From: CAZART01 sp964487555 | GTDB lineage: Bacteria; Bacteroidota; Rhodothermia; Rhodothermales; VXPQ01 | DNA: 64,000 nucleotides | Direction of reading: 5' to 3' | Assembly: GCA_964487555.1 (NCBI GenBank) | Contig: CAZART010000012.1 | Location: 1 to 64,000 of the forward strand | Shown here: in pieces, positions 1-8,404 of the stretch | Position numbering within the stretch: position 1 is the stretch's first letter | How the letters are laid out: the number at the start of each line of letters is the position of its first letter | Made by a program: the position numbers and the translations under genes | The notes under the pieces: model-generated | Told to the model about the DNA's origin: nothing | The model's input: the letters and a program-made list of their open reading frames with translations, nothing else | Databases searched by the model: none

Positions 1-493
1 TGCCTGCCACCGCGACGGGTCCGAAGAAGATGAAGACGAAGACATCCGCGAGCCCGAGATAAGCCAGCGAATAGCGACCGGCCGTGTAGAGAATGCCGAA
101 GAAAATCGACAAGACACCGATCAGGAAGATGACCCATCCTCCTCGCCAGATCAGGTATATGCCTGCCAGAAACGCCAATCCGAACGCGATGAGTGCGGCC
201 CGTCGGACGGCATCCGGCTCCACGAGCCCCGCCTGCGTGACCCGCGTCGGCCCCTTCCGCTCGGCCGTATCGGCCCCTTTGACGAAATCGTGATAGTCGT
301 TGCTGTAATTCGTCCCGATTTGGATGAGAACGGCGGCAACCAGCGTCACCAGCGCCGCGAGCCCGTTCGCGGCACCGACATCGACGGCCATGGCGGTCCC
401 AAGCACGACAGGCGCCACCGCGGCCCAGAGCGTTTTGGGCCTGGCAGCGAGAAGCCAGACGGCGAGCCGAGAGCGAGGGGGAGGGGGTTGCAT
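1..493 (-). CDS. menA: 1,4-dihydroxy-2-naphthoate polyprenyltransferase MenA (partial, 3' end outside window)
   Basis: MenA is the integral membrane UbiA-family enzyme that attaches the polyprenyl tail to 1,4-dihydroxy-2-naphthoate in menaquinone synthesis. Reading the minus strand from an ATG at 491-493 gives an uninterrupted frame of 164 codons to the window edge. Near the start is ARPKTLWAAVAPVVLGTA, the usual MenA opening, followed by GTNYSNDYHDF, the NDxxD polyprenyl-diphosphate/Mg binding motif, and GPTRVTQAGL. Several hydrophobic segments follow. The gene lies downstream of menB in the same direction but is separated from it by about 400 bp of repeats, so it may be uncoupled from the operon. 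About half of the protein is missing because the window ends. Family assignment is secure; the start is supported by alignment-like position only, with no clear ribosome binding site. Confidence 0.9.
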   Translation of the reverse strand, partial: MQPPPPRSRLAVWLLAARPKTLWAAVAPVVLGTAMAVDVGAANGLAALVTLVAAVLIQIGTNYSNDYHDFVKGADTAERKGPTRVTQAGLVEPDAVRRAALIAFGLAFLAGIYLIWRGGWVIFLIGVLSIFFGILYTAGRYSLAYLGLADVFVFIFFGPVAVAG

Positions 494-499
494 TGGGGG

Positions 500-895
500 G
501 GAGGGTCGAGGGTCGAGGATAGAGGGTTGAGGATAGCGGGTCGAGGGTCGAGGATAGAGGGTTGAGGATAGCGGGTCGAGGGTCGGGATAGAGGGTTGAG
601 GATAGCGGGTTAAGAATGGCGCGTCAAGGATAGCGGATCGAGAGGGTAATTGAAGAGCCGTGCGACATATCGAGATTCCGCAAGCGCGGACGCAGATTCC
701 GCAAGCACGGACACGGATTCCGCAAGCGCGGACGCATCCTCGATCTTCGATCTCCCCATCCTCGATCCTCATTCCGCGATCTCCCGATCCTCGATCCTCG
801 TTCCGCGATCTCCCGATCCTCGATCCTCGATCCTCGATCTTCCGATCCTCGATTCCCGATCTCCCGATCTCCCGATCCCCCGATCCTCGATCAGT
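500..895. repeat. Composite repeat region between menB and menA
   Basis: This is a gene-free stretch made almost wholly of short repeats. From about 500 to 640 the plus strand carries copies of a GGTCGAGGATAGAGG-like unit. From 674 to 736 there are three 21-bp copies of a unit beginning GATTCCGCAAGCG. From about 737 to 892 copies of CGATCCTCGAT and CGATCTCCC follow, which is the first array in the opposite orientation. The two outer arrays could therefore pair as a long imperfect hairpin. The right array begins directly after the menB stop codon. Open frames here encode only the repeat and I treat them as spurious. Confidence 0.85.
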
Positions 896-1720
896 TCACG
901 GTCGGTACGGAAACTTCGAAAAATCAGGTTCACGGTTTTCGTTGAAGGCATTCCTCCCCTCCTGTCCCTCCTCCGTCTGGTAGAACAGCAGGGTTGCGTT
1001 GCCTGCTAGCTCTTGCAGGCCGGCCTGTCCGTCGCAATCCGCGTTGAACGCTGACTTCAGGCAGCGAATCGCCATCTGCGAATTCTTGAGGATCTCCCGG
1101 CACCAGCGGACCGTCTCTTCCTCGAGCTGATCAATCGGCACGACGGTATTTACGAGGCCCATCTCCAGGGCCTGCTGTGCGTTGTAGGGGCGGCAAAGAT
1201 ACCAGATCTCGCGCGCTTTCTTCTGGCCGACGATGCGGGCCAGGTAGGACGCGCCGTAGCCGCCGTCGAAGGAGCCCACCTTCGGACCGGTCTGCATAAA
1301 CCGGGCATTGTCGGCGGCGATCGTCAGGTCGCAGAGGACGTGCAACACGTGGCCGCCGCCGACGGCCCAACCCGCCACCATCGCGATGATGGGCTTCGGG
1401 CACTGGCGCATCTCACGCTGAAAATCGAGGACGTTGAGGCGCATGATGCCCGTGCCTTCTTCTTTATAGCCGGCATCGCCGCGGATTTTCTGATCGCCCC
1501 CCGAGCAAAATGCATCCGGGCCCTCTCCGGTCAGAATGATGACGCCGATCTCATGATCGTCGCGTGCATCGTTCAACGCGTGGCGCATTTCCTTCACGGT
1601 GAGCGGACGAAACGCGTTGCGCACCTGCGGCCGGTTGATGGTGATCTTCGCCATCCCCTCCGCCTTGTGAAAGGTGATATCGTTATAGGATCCCGCCTTT
1701 TTCCAATCGACGACACTCAT
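896..1720 (-). CDS. menB: 1,4-dihydroxy-2-naphthoyl-CoA synthase MenB
   Basis: MenB is a crotonase-fold enzyme that cyclises o-succinylbenzoyl-CoA to 1,4-dihydroxy-2-naphthoyl-CoA. The 274-residue product is full length for the family. It shows the crotonase signature near residue 75 (FCSGGDQKIRG), the oxyanion-hole region WAVGGGHVLHVLCDLTIAA near residues 120-140, and the MenB-typical TGPKVGSFDGGYG segment that follows. The C-terminal FNENREPDFSKFPY is also characteristic. An AGGA-like ribosome site precedes the ATG. It follows menH by 6 bp, so the two are surely co-transcribed. The stop codon abuts a C-rich repeat array. Confidence 0.97.
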   Translation of the reverse strand: MSVVDWKKAGSYNDITFHKAEGMAKITINRPQVRNAFRPLTVKEMRHALNDARDDHEIGVIILTGEGPDAFCSGGDQKIRGDAGYKEEGTGIMRLNVLDFQREMRQCPKPIIAMVAGWAVGGGHVLHVLCDLTIAADNARFMQTGPKVGSFDGGYGASYLARIVGQKKAREIWYLCRPYNAQQALEMGLVNTVVPIDQLEEETVRWCREILKNSQMAIRCLKSAFNADCDGQAGLQELAGNATLLFYQTEEGQEGRNAFNENREPDFSKFPYRP

Positions 1721-1726
1721 AAACCA

Positions 1727-2530
1727 TTATCCTGGTTGGTTCTTCAAGAAGTTCGTAATCAGATCCCGATATACGGTCGGGTATTCGGCGTGCACGTTGT
1801 GCCCCGCGTTCGTGATAATAGCCGTGCGCGCCTTCGGCATCAACACGGACATCCGCTCGGCGATTTCGACGTATTTGCCGTCGAGCGCGCCGGCCACGGC
1901 CATGACCGGTGCACTCACCTCGTCCAGCACGTCCCACAGCGACGGCTGCCGACCCGTTCCCATCCCGCGCAGTGAGAGGGCCAGTTCGTTGGGGGAGTTC
2001 GTGATGCGTGACGCGATCATGCGCTCGAGGAGCCCCTCATGACGTTCGAGCGTCTCGAACAGCGGCCCGCGGTACCATTCCTCGAGGAAGCGGGCATACT
2101 CTTGCGTCTCGAGACGAACGGCGCGTGCTTCGTCGGTGCCCCGCCGCGCGAGCCGCTCGGACTCGGCCTTGAGCCCGGGCGATGCGGACTCGAGTACGAC
2201 CTTTCGGCAGCGATCGGCAAAGTACACTGCAAAATAAAGCGCGAGGCGCCCGCCCATCGAGTAGCCCACGACGTGTGCACGATCGAGGCCCAACTCGCCC
2301 AGCACGCCCTCCAGCAACACGGCCGACCCTTCGATGGAATAGGAGGACCGGTTCGCCAGATCTACCGACCGTCCGTGTCCGGGAAGATCGACGGTGACGC
2401 AGAAGAAACGCTCGCGCAGACCGTCGATGATTTCGCGCCAATCTGCGGAGGACCCCATGAAGCCATGCAAGAACAGGACGGGAGGATGCTCCTCTTCGCC
2501 CCTTGTCTCAAAATTGAGCTTCGTACTCAC
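1727..2530 (-). CDS. menH: 2-succinyl-6-hydroxy-2,4-cyclohexadiene-1-carboxylate synthase MenH
   Basis: MenH is an alpha/beta hydrolase that eliminates pyruvate from SEPHCHC to give SHCHC, the step after MenD. The 267-residue protein has the oxyanion strand LFLHGFMGSSADW, the nucleophile elbow GYSMGG (serine near residue 91), an aspartate in AGALDGKY and a histidine in NAGHNVHAEYP, which completes the triad. Size and triad spacing fit MenH rather than a generic esterase, and the position between menD and menB supports the specific call. Its start overlaps the menD stop by 4 bp (ATGA type), indicating translational coupling. Confidence 0.92.
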   Translation of the reverse strand: MSTKLNFETRGEEEHPPVLFLHGFMGSSADWREIIDGLRERFFCVTVDLPGHGRSVDLANRSSYSIEGSAVLLEGVLGELGLDRAHVVGYSMGGRLALYFAVYFADRCRKVVLESASPGLKAESERLARRGTDEARAVRLETQEYARFLEEWYRGPLFETLERHEGLLERMIASRITNSPNELALSLRGMGTGRQPSLWDVLDEVSAPVMAVAGALDGKYVEIAERMSVLMPKARTAIITNAGHNVHAEYPTVYRDLITNFLKNQPG

Positions 2531-4311
2531 GCGAACACCTGCTCCAACGTCTCCTCTATCTCTCGTTCCAACCGGCGATGCAGGCTCACGTTCGCCTCCC
2601 GATCCGTCACGATTTCGATAAGCACCGTTCCGTCCCGACGCTCCGAGAGCACGCTCTGCAGCTCGTCGGCACTCGACGGCGCTTCGTAGGCGATGCCGAA
2701 CATGGCGGCCGCGTGTTTGAAGCTGTAACGGTGCGGCGTGCCGAAGTAGGTCTCAAATACGTCCGTGTGCTTTGCGATCGGCAAGAACGAGAAGATACCT
2801 CCGCCGTGGTTATTTACGACGACGATGGTAAGGGGATGATCGCTGGTCGCGGCGAGCGAAAGGCTGTTCAGATCGTGAAGCAGGGCGAGATCGCCTATGA
2901 GAAGCGTGACGCGCGCCAGGAGACCGGAAGCAAATCCGGTTGCAGAAGCCACGGTGCCGTCAATGCCGGATGCCCCACGGTTCGACGCTACGAACGGGCC
3001 GGCGCCCCGATCGGATGCGTACATATCCACATCCCGCACCGGCATGCTGCTCGCCAGAAACAGCCCTTCATCTTCCGATGCACTCCCGGCGACGAGGCGC
3101 GCAATGAGCGGCTCACTCATGTCGGCGGCGCCGTTTTGATAGCGTTCAATCACGCCGCCGACGTGCGTCGAGGCCGATCGCCACGCCGAAAGCCACTTCG
3201 AAGGCGGCGGGCTTTCTTGTTCTATTCGATCTACCATCCTGCGGCAGAACGTCACCACGTCCGATTCTACGTGCGTCGTCACGTGATGATGAGGATCGAG
3301 ACGCGTCGGCGCCTCGTGTACGACCACGTAGGTAGAGGGGCGGGCTTCCGCAAGGAATTGCGGCAGACGCTTCGAGACCGGTCGGCTACCGAATTGAAGG
3401 ATCGCCTCGGGGCGGTGCTCCGCTCGAAAACGTTGGGAGACGAGCGTAAGGTCGAAGTACGGCGCGGCGGTCGCGGGCGGCTCAAGCCGTTCCAGACGAA
3501 GCTGCGAGCCGGCATCGGGAAGGAGCGGCCAGCCCAGGCGCTCGGAGAGCCATCGGACGGCGTCGGCCTGCGCGCTCGTGGCGAGACGACCCGCCACGAC
3601 GAGCCCTCGCTCGACGCCGCGCATCGTCGCGTACAGCACGTCGAGCAGATCGTCGCTGGGGGATGGATTCGCGGCCAGGTAGTGCGTGAAGGGCCGGTTA
3701 TTCTCACGCCATGTACGGAGCGGCTCGAGATACGAGCCGTAATCTCGGCCGTCTTCGTCCGGGGCCAGCGGCTCGCGAAACATGGCATTGAGATGTACGG
3801 GGCCGCTCGCCATACGGCGCGCCCGGTAGACGGCCTGGTCGACCGTCGTAAGGACCGCTTCCGGAGGCACGGCGGCATCGGGTGCGGGCAGATCGAAATG
3901 CCAGTCGACGTAATCGCCGAATAACTTGACCTGATCGATCGTCTGATTGGCACCGGTGTCCCGCAGCTCCGGCGGGCGGTCGGCCGTCAGGAGGATGAGC
4001 GGCACGCCGTCCACGCCTGCTTCGACGACCGCGGGCATCCCGTTAGCTACGGCCGTGCCGGAGGTTGTAATCCACGCGGCCGGCCTGCCGGTAGCTCGCG
4101 CATATCCAAGCGCGTAGTAGGCGGTACCGCGCTCGTCGAAGTGCATGATGTGGCGCGCCCCGGGGTGCGCCGCGACGGCCGTAGTCAGCGGCGCCGAGCG
4201 AGATCCAGGCGCCATACAGAACAGCGTGACGCCCGATCGCACGAGTTCATCGACGATCAGGTCGGCCCAGATTCGATTGATGTTGGTTCCAGCGATGACG
4301 CGTGCGATCAC
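2527..4311 (-). CDS. menD: SEPHCHC synthase MenD (thiamine diphosphate enzyme)
   Basis: MenD condenses isochorismate with 2-oxoglutarate, using ThDP, to make SEPHCHC. The 594-residue protein has the normal length and three-domain layout. The N-terminal PYR domain shows PGSRSAPLTTAV and DERGTAYYALGYARATG. The C-terminal PP domain has GDLALLHDLNSL, the MenD form of the ThDP/Mg motif, followed by VVVNNHGGGIFSFLPI. It lies between menF and menH and overlaps menH by 4 bp. The 142 bp between menF and menD contain a repeat array, so menD may rely on read-through or on its own promoter. Confidence 0.97.
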   Translation of the reverse strand: MIARVIAGTNINRIWADLIVDELVRSGVTLFCMAPGSRSAPLTTAVAAHPGARHIMHFDERGTAYYALGYARATGRPAAWITTSGTAVANGMPAVVEAGVDGVPLILLTADRPPELRDTGANQTIDQVKLFGDYVDWHFDLPAPDAAVPPEAVLTTVDQAVYRARRMASGPVHLNAMFREPLAPDEDGRDYGSYLEPLRTWRENNRPFTHYLAANPSPSDDLLDVLYATMRGVERGLVVAGRLATSAQADAVRWLSERLGWPLLPDAGSQLRLERLEPPATAAPYFDLTLVSQRFRAEHRPEAILQFGSRPVSKRLPQFLAEARPSTYVVVHEAPTRLDPHHHVTTHVESDVVTFCRRMVDRIEQESPPPSKWLSAWRSASTHVGGVIERYQNGAADMSEPLIARLVAGSASEDEGLFLASSMPVRDVDMYASDRGAGPFVASNRGASGIDGTVASATGFASGLLARVTLLIGDLALLHDLNSLSLAATSDHPLTIVVVNNHGGGIFSFLPIAKHTDVFETYFGTPHRYSFKHAAAMFGIAYEAPSSADELQSVLSERRDGTVLIEIVTDREANVSLHRRLEREIEETLEQVFA

Positions 4312-4341
4312 TTCGTTCGTAAGCGTGAGGGGGCGGGGGGG

Positions 4342-4500
4342 CGAGGATCGAGAATCGAGGATCGCGGATCGCTTTGGCTCCTCCCACCAGCCATTCTCAA
4401 CCCTCCATCTTCAAACGCGATCCTCTACCCTCGACCGGTCGATCCTCGACCCTCTATCCATCGATCCTCGACCCTCTATCCTCGACCCTCGACCCTCCCC
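4342..4500. repeat. GATCCTCGA-type inverted array pair at the menF 3' end
   Basis: On the plus strand about 4342-4370 reads CGAGGATCGAGAATCGAGG, while about 4411-4497 carries many copies of TCGATCCTCGACCCTC, the same motif in reverse orientation. The arrangement (G-rich array on the left, C-rich array on the right) repeats that seen between menB and menA. The C-rich half runs into the coding end of menF, where it supplies the last residues of that protein. The remainder of the menF-menD spacer holds no other feature I can identify. Confidence 0.8.
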
Positions 4501-5896
4501 CCTCCTCCAGTCCGAATATCTTCAGGAAATCCCCGATCTTTTGCTCGATCTCGTTCCACTCGGCGGCGGGCTGCGATCCCTCGACAATGCCCGCGCCGGA
4601 ATATAGGGAGAGCGTGTCGCCTTGCACGAGCCCGCATCGGAGGGCGACGGCAAATTCGGCGCCGCGCGAACCGATCCATCCTACCGGACCGGCATACCAG
4701 CCCCGATCGAATGGCTCGAGCGTGCGGATCGCCTCGAGCGCCCCAGCCGTCGGATAGCCACCGACTGCCGGCGTGGGGTGAAGCGCCGCCATTACTTCAC
4801 TGCCGTGCACGTCGGCGTGGAGCACGCCGCGGCTGCGCGAGACCAGGTGCCAGCCGTGCGCAAGCTTCATCTCGGAGGCGACGGGATCGATGTAGAACGC
4901 TTCCGTAAGAGGCCTCAACGCATCGCGGATGCTGTCCCGAACGTAGGCATGCTCACGCTGATCCTTTTCGCTATCCAGCAGCTCCCTGAGCAGCCGTTCG
5001 TCTTCCTCCTCCGTGTCGCCGCGAGGCCGCGTGCCTGCTACCGCCTCGGTCCAGATGCGACGGCCGGATCGTCTGAATAACCGTTCAGGCGTCGCGCCGA
5101 CGAACGCTTCACCCGGCCGATACTGAAATCCGAAATGGAAACAGTTCGCCGTTCCGGCGCGGAGATGCTCGAGCAGTGCGAATGGATCGAGCACGTCCGA
5201 AAACCCGAATTTGGCTCGCCGCGCGAGTACGACCTTCTTCAACGGGCCGCGCCGGAATGCACGCAGGGCCCAGTCCACGTCGCGGTGCCATTCGTCGCGG
5301 TCGGGCGCGTCGGATCGCGAAATGGGAATAGGCAGCGCCGCCGAAACCTCCGCCGGCGGAAAAGCGAGGGCGTCGACTTCATTCAGGATGTCCTCCAGAC
5401 GGCCGGCGTCACGGGGAAGAATGAGATTGCAGGCAAGCACCGAACGATGGTCCTGTACCACATATTCGAACCGCGGCAGTGTAAAGGTGAACGTGCCGAA
5501 GGCCGACCACTCTTCCGACTCGGCTGCATCCATATCAAACCGAAATCCACCGAAATAGCGGACTTGCGTATCGCTGTGCGGCATCACCTGGTCGAGCTGC
5601 GCCCGGAGCGTGTGAAAACCGGCGTCGGCTCCCCCGAAGCAGCGGTCCGCCTCTCCAATCGCCGCCGTGACGAAGGCGTCATCCCGGCCGCTCCAGAACA
5701 GACGCGGCATTAATTCCTGCGCCGTCATCCAGGCAAACGGATCGATGGGCGGCAGAGGCACGACCAGCCGCGCGACGTGCAACTTGCGGGATTCGGTCTT
5801 CAGCACCTCCTCGACTCGCTGCGAGAGAATCGCCCGCGCGCGCGAAGGATCGGAAACGACGTCGTCCGACAATAGAATGTCTCTTTGATCAACCAT
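4454..5896 (-). CDS. menF: Isochorismate synthase MenF
   Basis: This chorismate-utilising enzyme converts chorismate to isochorismate, the committed entry to menaquinone. The 480-residue product has the family's C-terminal catalytic domain: KKVVLARRAKF, ATPERLFRR, the HPTPAVGGYPTAGA motif near residue 385, and GPVGWIGSRGAEFAVALRCG. Gene order menF-menD-menH-menB supports menaquinone rather than siderophore synthesis. The last 15-17 residues (EEGGGSRVEDRGSRIDG) are a translation of the adjacent repeat array and are not expected in the family, so the original stop was probably displaced by repeat insertion or expansion. The start at ATG 5896 gives a normal N-terminus. Confidence 0.95.
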   Translation of the reverse strand: MVDQRDILLSDDVVSDPSRARAILSQRVEEVLKTESRKLHVARLVVPLPPIDPFAWMTAQELMPRLFWSGRDDAFVTAAIGEADRCFGGADAGFHTLRAQLDQVMPHSDTQVRYFGGFRFDMDAAESEEWSAFGTFTFTLPRFEYVVQDHRSVLACNLILPRDAGRLEDILNEVDALAFPPAEVSAALPIPISRSDAPDRDEWHRDVDWALRAFRRGPLKKVVLARRAKFGFSDVLDPFALLEHLRAGTANCFHFGFQYRPGEAFVGATPERLFRRSGRRIWTEAVAGTRPRGDTEEEDERLLRELLDSEKDQREHAYVRDSIRDALRPLTEAFYIDPVASEMKLAHGWHLVSRSRGVLHADVHGSEVMAALHPTPAVGGYPTAGALEAIRTLEPFDRGWYAGPVGWIGSRGAEFAVALRCGLVQGDTLSLYSGAGIVEGSQPAAEWNEIEQKIGDFLKIFGLEEGGGSRVEDRGSRIDG

Positions 5897-5926
5897 GAGG
5901 CGGAGTTACAAACGTGATCGGCTAAA

Positions 5927-6571
5927 CTACTCGACGAATACGGCGTCTACAACGTCGAGATGCGCCGTGCAATTAAGAAGCGAAGAAGAGTACGCGCCTC
6001 CGCCGTAGGTGATGACGTTTACGCTCGTGTTCGCATGATCGATCTCATTCATTCGCTCCAGCCCGATTTCGAGAATCGTGGCAAGGAGTACCCGTAGAAA
6101 ACGGCCATGCGTGATCACCAGCACGCTCTCACCGGCATGATCCTCGACGATTTTCTCGACCGCAGACACCCCTCTTTTTTGAACATCCAGAATGGACTCG
6201 CCATCTTCTACCCGGAAATCGAATTCGCCGCGATCCCAGCGGGCGTACATGTCGTCAAGCAACCTTTTTAACCGCTCCGACCACGGAATTCCTTCGTGCA
6301 CTCCCCAGCTCATTTCGTCCAGATCGGCGAGAGCCCGCACGATAACGTCGTCGTGGTGCGCTAATACGGGCGCCGCCGTCTCGATCGTGCGCGTCAAAGA
6401 GCTCGTGTAGATCGCATCGAGAGGCACGTCACTGAATCGGCTCGCCAGCGCCTTTGCCTGCTTCAGGCCGGTCTCGTTGAGCGAGCTGTCGATCCTCCGG
6501 CCCTGCATGATGCGGAGCCGGTTGTATTCCGTTTCGCCGTGTCGAACGAAGTAGAGTGTCGTTTTATGCAT
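5927..6571 (-). CDS. Histidine phosphatase family protein (phosphoglycerate mutase-like)
   Basis: This 214-residue protein begins with the RHG motif (YFVRHGETEYN, residues 7-17) that carries the phosphorylated histidine. A second catalytic histidine lies in VLVITHGRFLRVLLA near residue 155. Length and motifs match the branch containing cofactor-dependent phosphoglycerate mutases, CobC-type and broad-specificity phosphatases. A true glycolytic mutase is less likely because a cofactor-independent one (gpmI) occurs elsewhere in the window. It sits 30 bp upstream of menF in the same direction and could be the first gene of the menaquinone transcript. The substrate is unknown. Confidence 0.88.
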   Translation of the reverse strand: MHKTTLYFVRHGETEYNRLRIMQGRRIDSSLNETGLKQAKALASRFSDVPLDAIYTSSLTRTIETAAPVLAHHDDVIVRALADLDEMSWGVHEGIPWSERLKRLLDDMYARWDRGEFDFRVEDGESILDVQKRGVSAVEKIVEDHAGESVLVITHGRFLRVLLATILEIGLERMNEIDHANTSVNVITYGGGAYSSSLLNCTAHLDVVDAVFVE

Positions 6572-6601
6572 GTATGTTTGAAATGGCCGCGCTCAGAGGA
6601 G

Positions 6602-7330
6602 CTAGCGCCCGTTTTTTCTAGTGAGGGTATCGGCGATCTGTTTTTCAATGCGGTCGAGATGGGGCAGCGAGAGTCGGTGCGCCATAGCTGTTCGGATGAT
6701 AAAGCCGCGAAGGATCTGATCGGGCACCGGAAGCTCGTACAGCGCACGCTGCATCGGTTTGACGAGGGGACGCGTTATCCGCGAAAGCAGCCCCCAACGG
6801 ATGACGATGAAACCAGCCAGACCGGTCCAGACGGCCGCGTAAACCTCGATGGCCGCAAAGTAGCTTAGCATTCCGACGTAGAAGGCGCCCTGGAGCCATA
6901 CGAGGTCCAGCACGGCCAAGACCCTTTCGAGCCACCGGCTTACGGCGGAAGGCGCCAGCGTTTTCCAGGCGACGTATACCATGGCTGCCGCGAAGGCGGC
7001 CGGCACCGGATCCATCCGCAGCATGAACAGCGGAAGCAGCCACGCGGCCAGCGTTTCTGGGGATCGGAGCCAGACGCCCGCACGTTCGATCAGCCGCTCG
7101 AGCGGCTCGTGCTTCAGCACCTCGCCGGCAAAGCGCTCTACCGCCTGTCGCGTCGTGGCAAACCATACCCCGGCCGCCGTGAAGATGCCCTGGGGCGTCT
7201 CCACGAAGTTCGAAGACGGCGTAGTAAGATGGCGTCTTGCCATGCGGACGGTCGGAATCCAGATCCTGTTTGCAGCTACCCGTGCGGCCCCCGTGCCATT
7301 CCCGGAGACCACGCGACGCGCCCCTGTCAT
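6602..7330 (-). CDS. Hypothetical membrane protein
   Basis: I do not recognise the family. The protein has a basic N-terminus, then a stretch of about 200 residues with several hydrophobic segments (for example LAAWLLPLFMLRM, AFAAAMVYVAWKTL, FYVGMLSYFAAIEVYAAVW), and a charged C-terminal tail ending in KQIADTLTRKNGR. The open frame extends upstream to an ATG at 7408; I prefer the ATG at 7330, which follows a GGGGTGGGG stretch, but an ATG at 7243 is also possible. It precedes the histidine phosphatase by 30 bp in the same direction. The arginine-rich first 30 residues of the chosen start may be non-coding. Confidence 0.6.
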   Translation of the reverse strand: MTGARRVVSGNGTGAARVAANRIWIPTVRMARRHLTTPSSNFVETPQGIFTAAGVWFATTRQAVERFAGEVLKHEPLERLIERAGVWLRSPETLAAWLLPLFMLRMDPVPAAFAAAMVYVAWKTLAPSAVSRWLERVLAVLDLVWLQGAFYVGMLSYFAAIEVYAAVWTGLAGFIVIRWGLLSRITRPLVKPMQRALYELPVPDQILRGFIIRTAMAHRLSLPHLDRIEKQIADTLTRKNGR

Positions 7331-7477
7331 TGCCCCACCCCATACACGTGCCCACACCCCAAGTTTCACCCGACGGTGCGGAACAGGAGGCCGCATTCTC
7401 GCATACATTTACTTTGTGAGAATACGGTGAATGTCCCATCCGACATCGTCGATCCGCCCATAAGCAGGAGGCCCATC

Positions 7478-7942
7478 ATGCGTCGTCGTGTTTTCGATTT
7501 GCTCCGGAAAGGTGGTGTCGTCATTTACACCTCGCCGGATGCGACGGTTGCTGAAGCCGTCCGCAAGATGGGCCGCCACAATATCGGGTCGATTCTCGTC
7601 CTCTCCCCGCAGCGCGATCTCGTCGGTATTTTCACCGAGCGCGACCTCCTTCAGCGGGTCGTGGTCCCGGGTCTAGACCCGTCGATCACCATGCTCGGAG
7701 ACGTGATGACGAAGGACGTCATCGTCGTGAATGCGGAGATGTCTCGTGACGAGGTGCTGCAACTCATGGATACAAAGCACATCCGACATGTCCCCGTCAG
7801 TGATCAGGGCGAGCTGCTCGGCGTGATTTCACTGCGCGACGTTCTCCGCTTCGAGAATGCCGAGAAGGATTTCGAGATCGAGCAGCTGAGACAATACTTC
7901 CTTCAGGATCCCGGATCGGGCGATCGAACGATCTCCGCGTAA
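7478..7942 (+). CDS. CBS domain pair protein
   Basis: This small cytosolic protein of 154 residues consists of two CBS domains and little else. The first covers roughly residues 10-65 (VVIYTSPDATVAEAVRKM, NIGSILVLS, GIFTERDLLQRVV) and the second residues 76-130 (VMTKDVIVVNAEMSRDEVL, IRHVPVSD, GVISLRDVLRF). Such stand-alone CBS pairs usually bind adenosyl nucleotides and act as energy or redox sensors on a partner protein, which cannot be named here. The start is set by an AGGAGG site just upstream of the ATG. It is divergent from the upstream membrane-protein gene and convergent with the DMT transporter, with a minisatellite between them. Confidence 0.92.
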   Translation: MRRRVFDLLRKGGVVIYTSPDATVAEAVRKMGRHNIGSILVLSPQRDLVGIFTERDLLQRVVVPGLDPSITMLGDVMTKDVIVVNAEMSRDEVLQLMDTKHIRHVPVSDQGELLGVISLRDVLRFENAEKDFEIEQLRQYFLQDPGSGDRTISA

Positions 7943-7969
7943 CCCGTTAGGACCCCGTAAAGCGCGGCG

Positions 7970-8404
7970 GGTTAGAAGTTCAGAGGGAGATGCGTGAGCG
8001 TGGCTTCGCGTGTCGTAGCGTCGGTCGATCCGGTTAGAAGTTCAGAGGGAGATGCGCGAGGGTGGCTTCATGTGTCGTGGCGTCGGNNNNNNNNNNNNNN
8101 NNNNNNNNNNNNNNNNNNNNNNNNNNNNNNNNNNNNNNNNNNNNNNNNNNNNNNNNNNNNNNNNNNNNNNNNNNNNNNNNNNNNNNGGTTAGAAGTTCAG
8201 AGGGAGATGCGCGAGGGTGGCTTCATGTGTCGTGGCGTCGGTCGATCCGTTTAGAAGTTCAAGGGGAGATGCGCGAGGGTGGCTTCATGTATCGTGGCGT
8301 CGGTCGATCCGTTTGGAAGTTCAGGATTAGAAGCGCGAGGATTGGCTTCGCGTGTCGTGGCGTCGGTCGATCCGGTCAGAAGTTCAGGAGGAGAAGCGCG
8401 AGGG
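7970..8404. repeat. 62-bp minisatellite between convergent genes, copied from the transporter 3' end
   Basis: Head-to-tail units of 62-63 bp start at 7970, 8032, 8187, 8249, 8311 and 8374, each opening with GGTTAGAAGTTCAG or a close variant. The last unit overlaps the final bases and stop codon of the transporter gene that ends at 8376. Read on the minus strand, every unit contains a version of that gene's terminal CTCGCGCTTCT...CTGAACTTCTGA, so the array appears to have grown by tandem duplication of the gene's 3' end. An assembly gap (8087-8186) lies inside, so the copy number is unknown. Confidence 0.93.
8087..8186. other. Assembly gap (100 N)
   Basis: A run of exactly 100 N interrupts the 62-bp minisatellite. 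A round 100 suggests a placeholder, so the true length and repeat number are not known. Confidence 0.98.

Noticed and set aside
674..736. Repeat-encoded Ser-Ala-Asp peptide gene
   Set aside because: Three 21-bp repeats give a periodic open frame by their length; no start signal or homologous protein pattern is present.
2578..3924. 448-codon open frame on the plus strand opposite menD
   Set aside because: It lies antisense to a complete MenD, has an Arg/His-rich composition typical of shadow frames in GC-rich DNA, and has no recognisable motif.
7970..8404. Possible CRISPR array
   Set aside because: The 62-bp units are contiguous without unique spacers and are copies of the adjacent gene end; no cas genes occur in the window.
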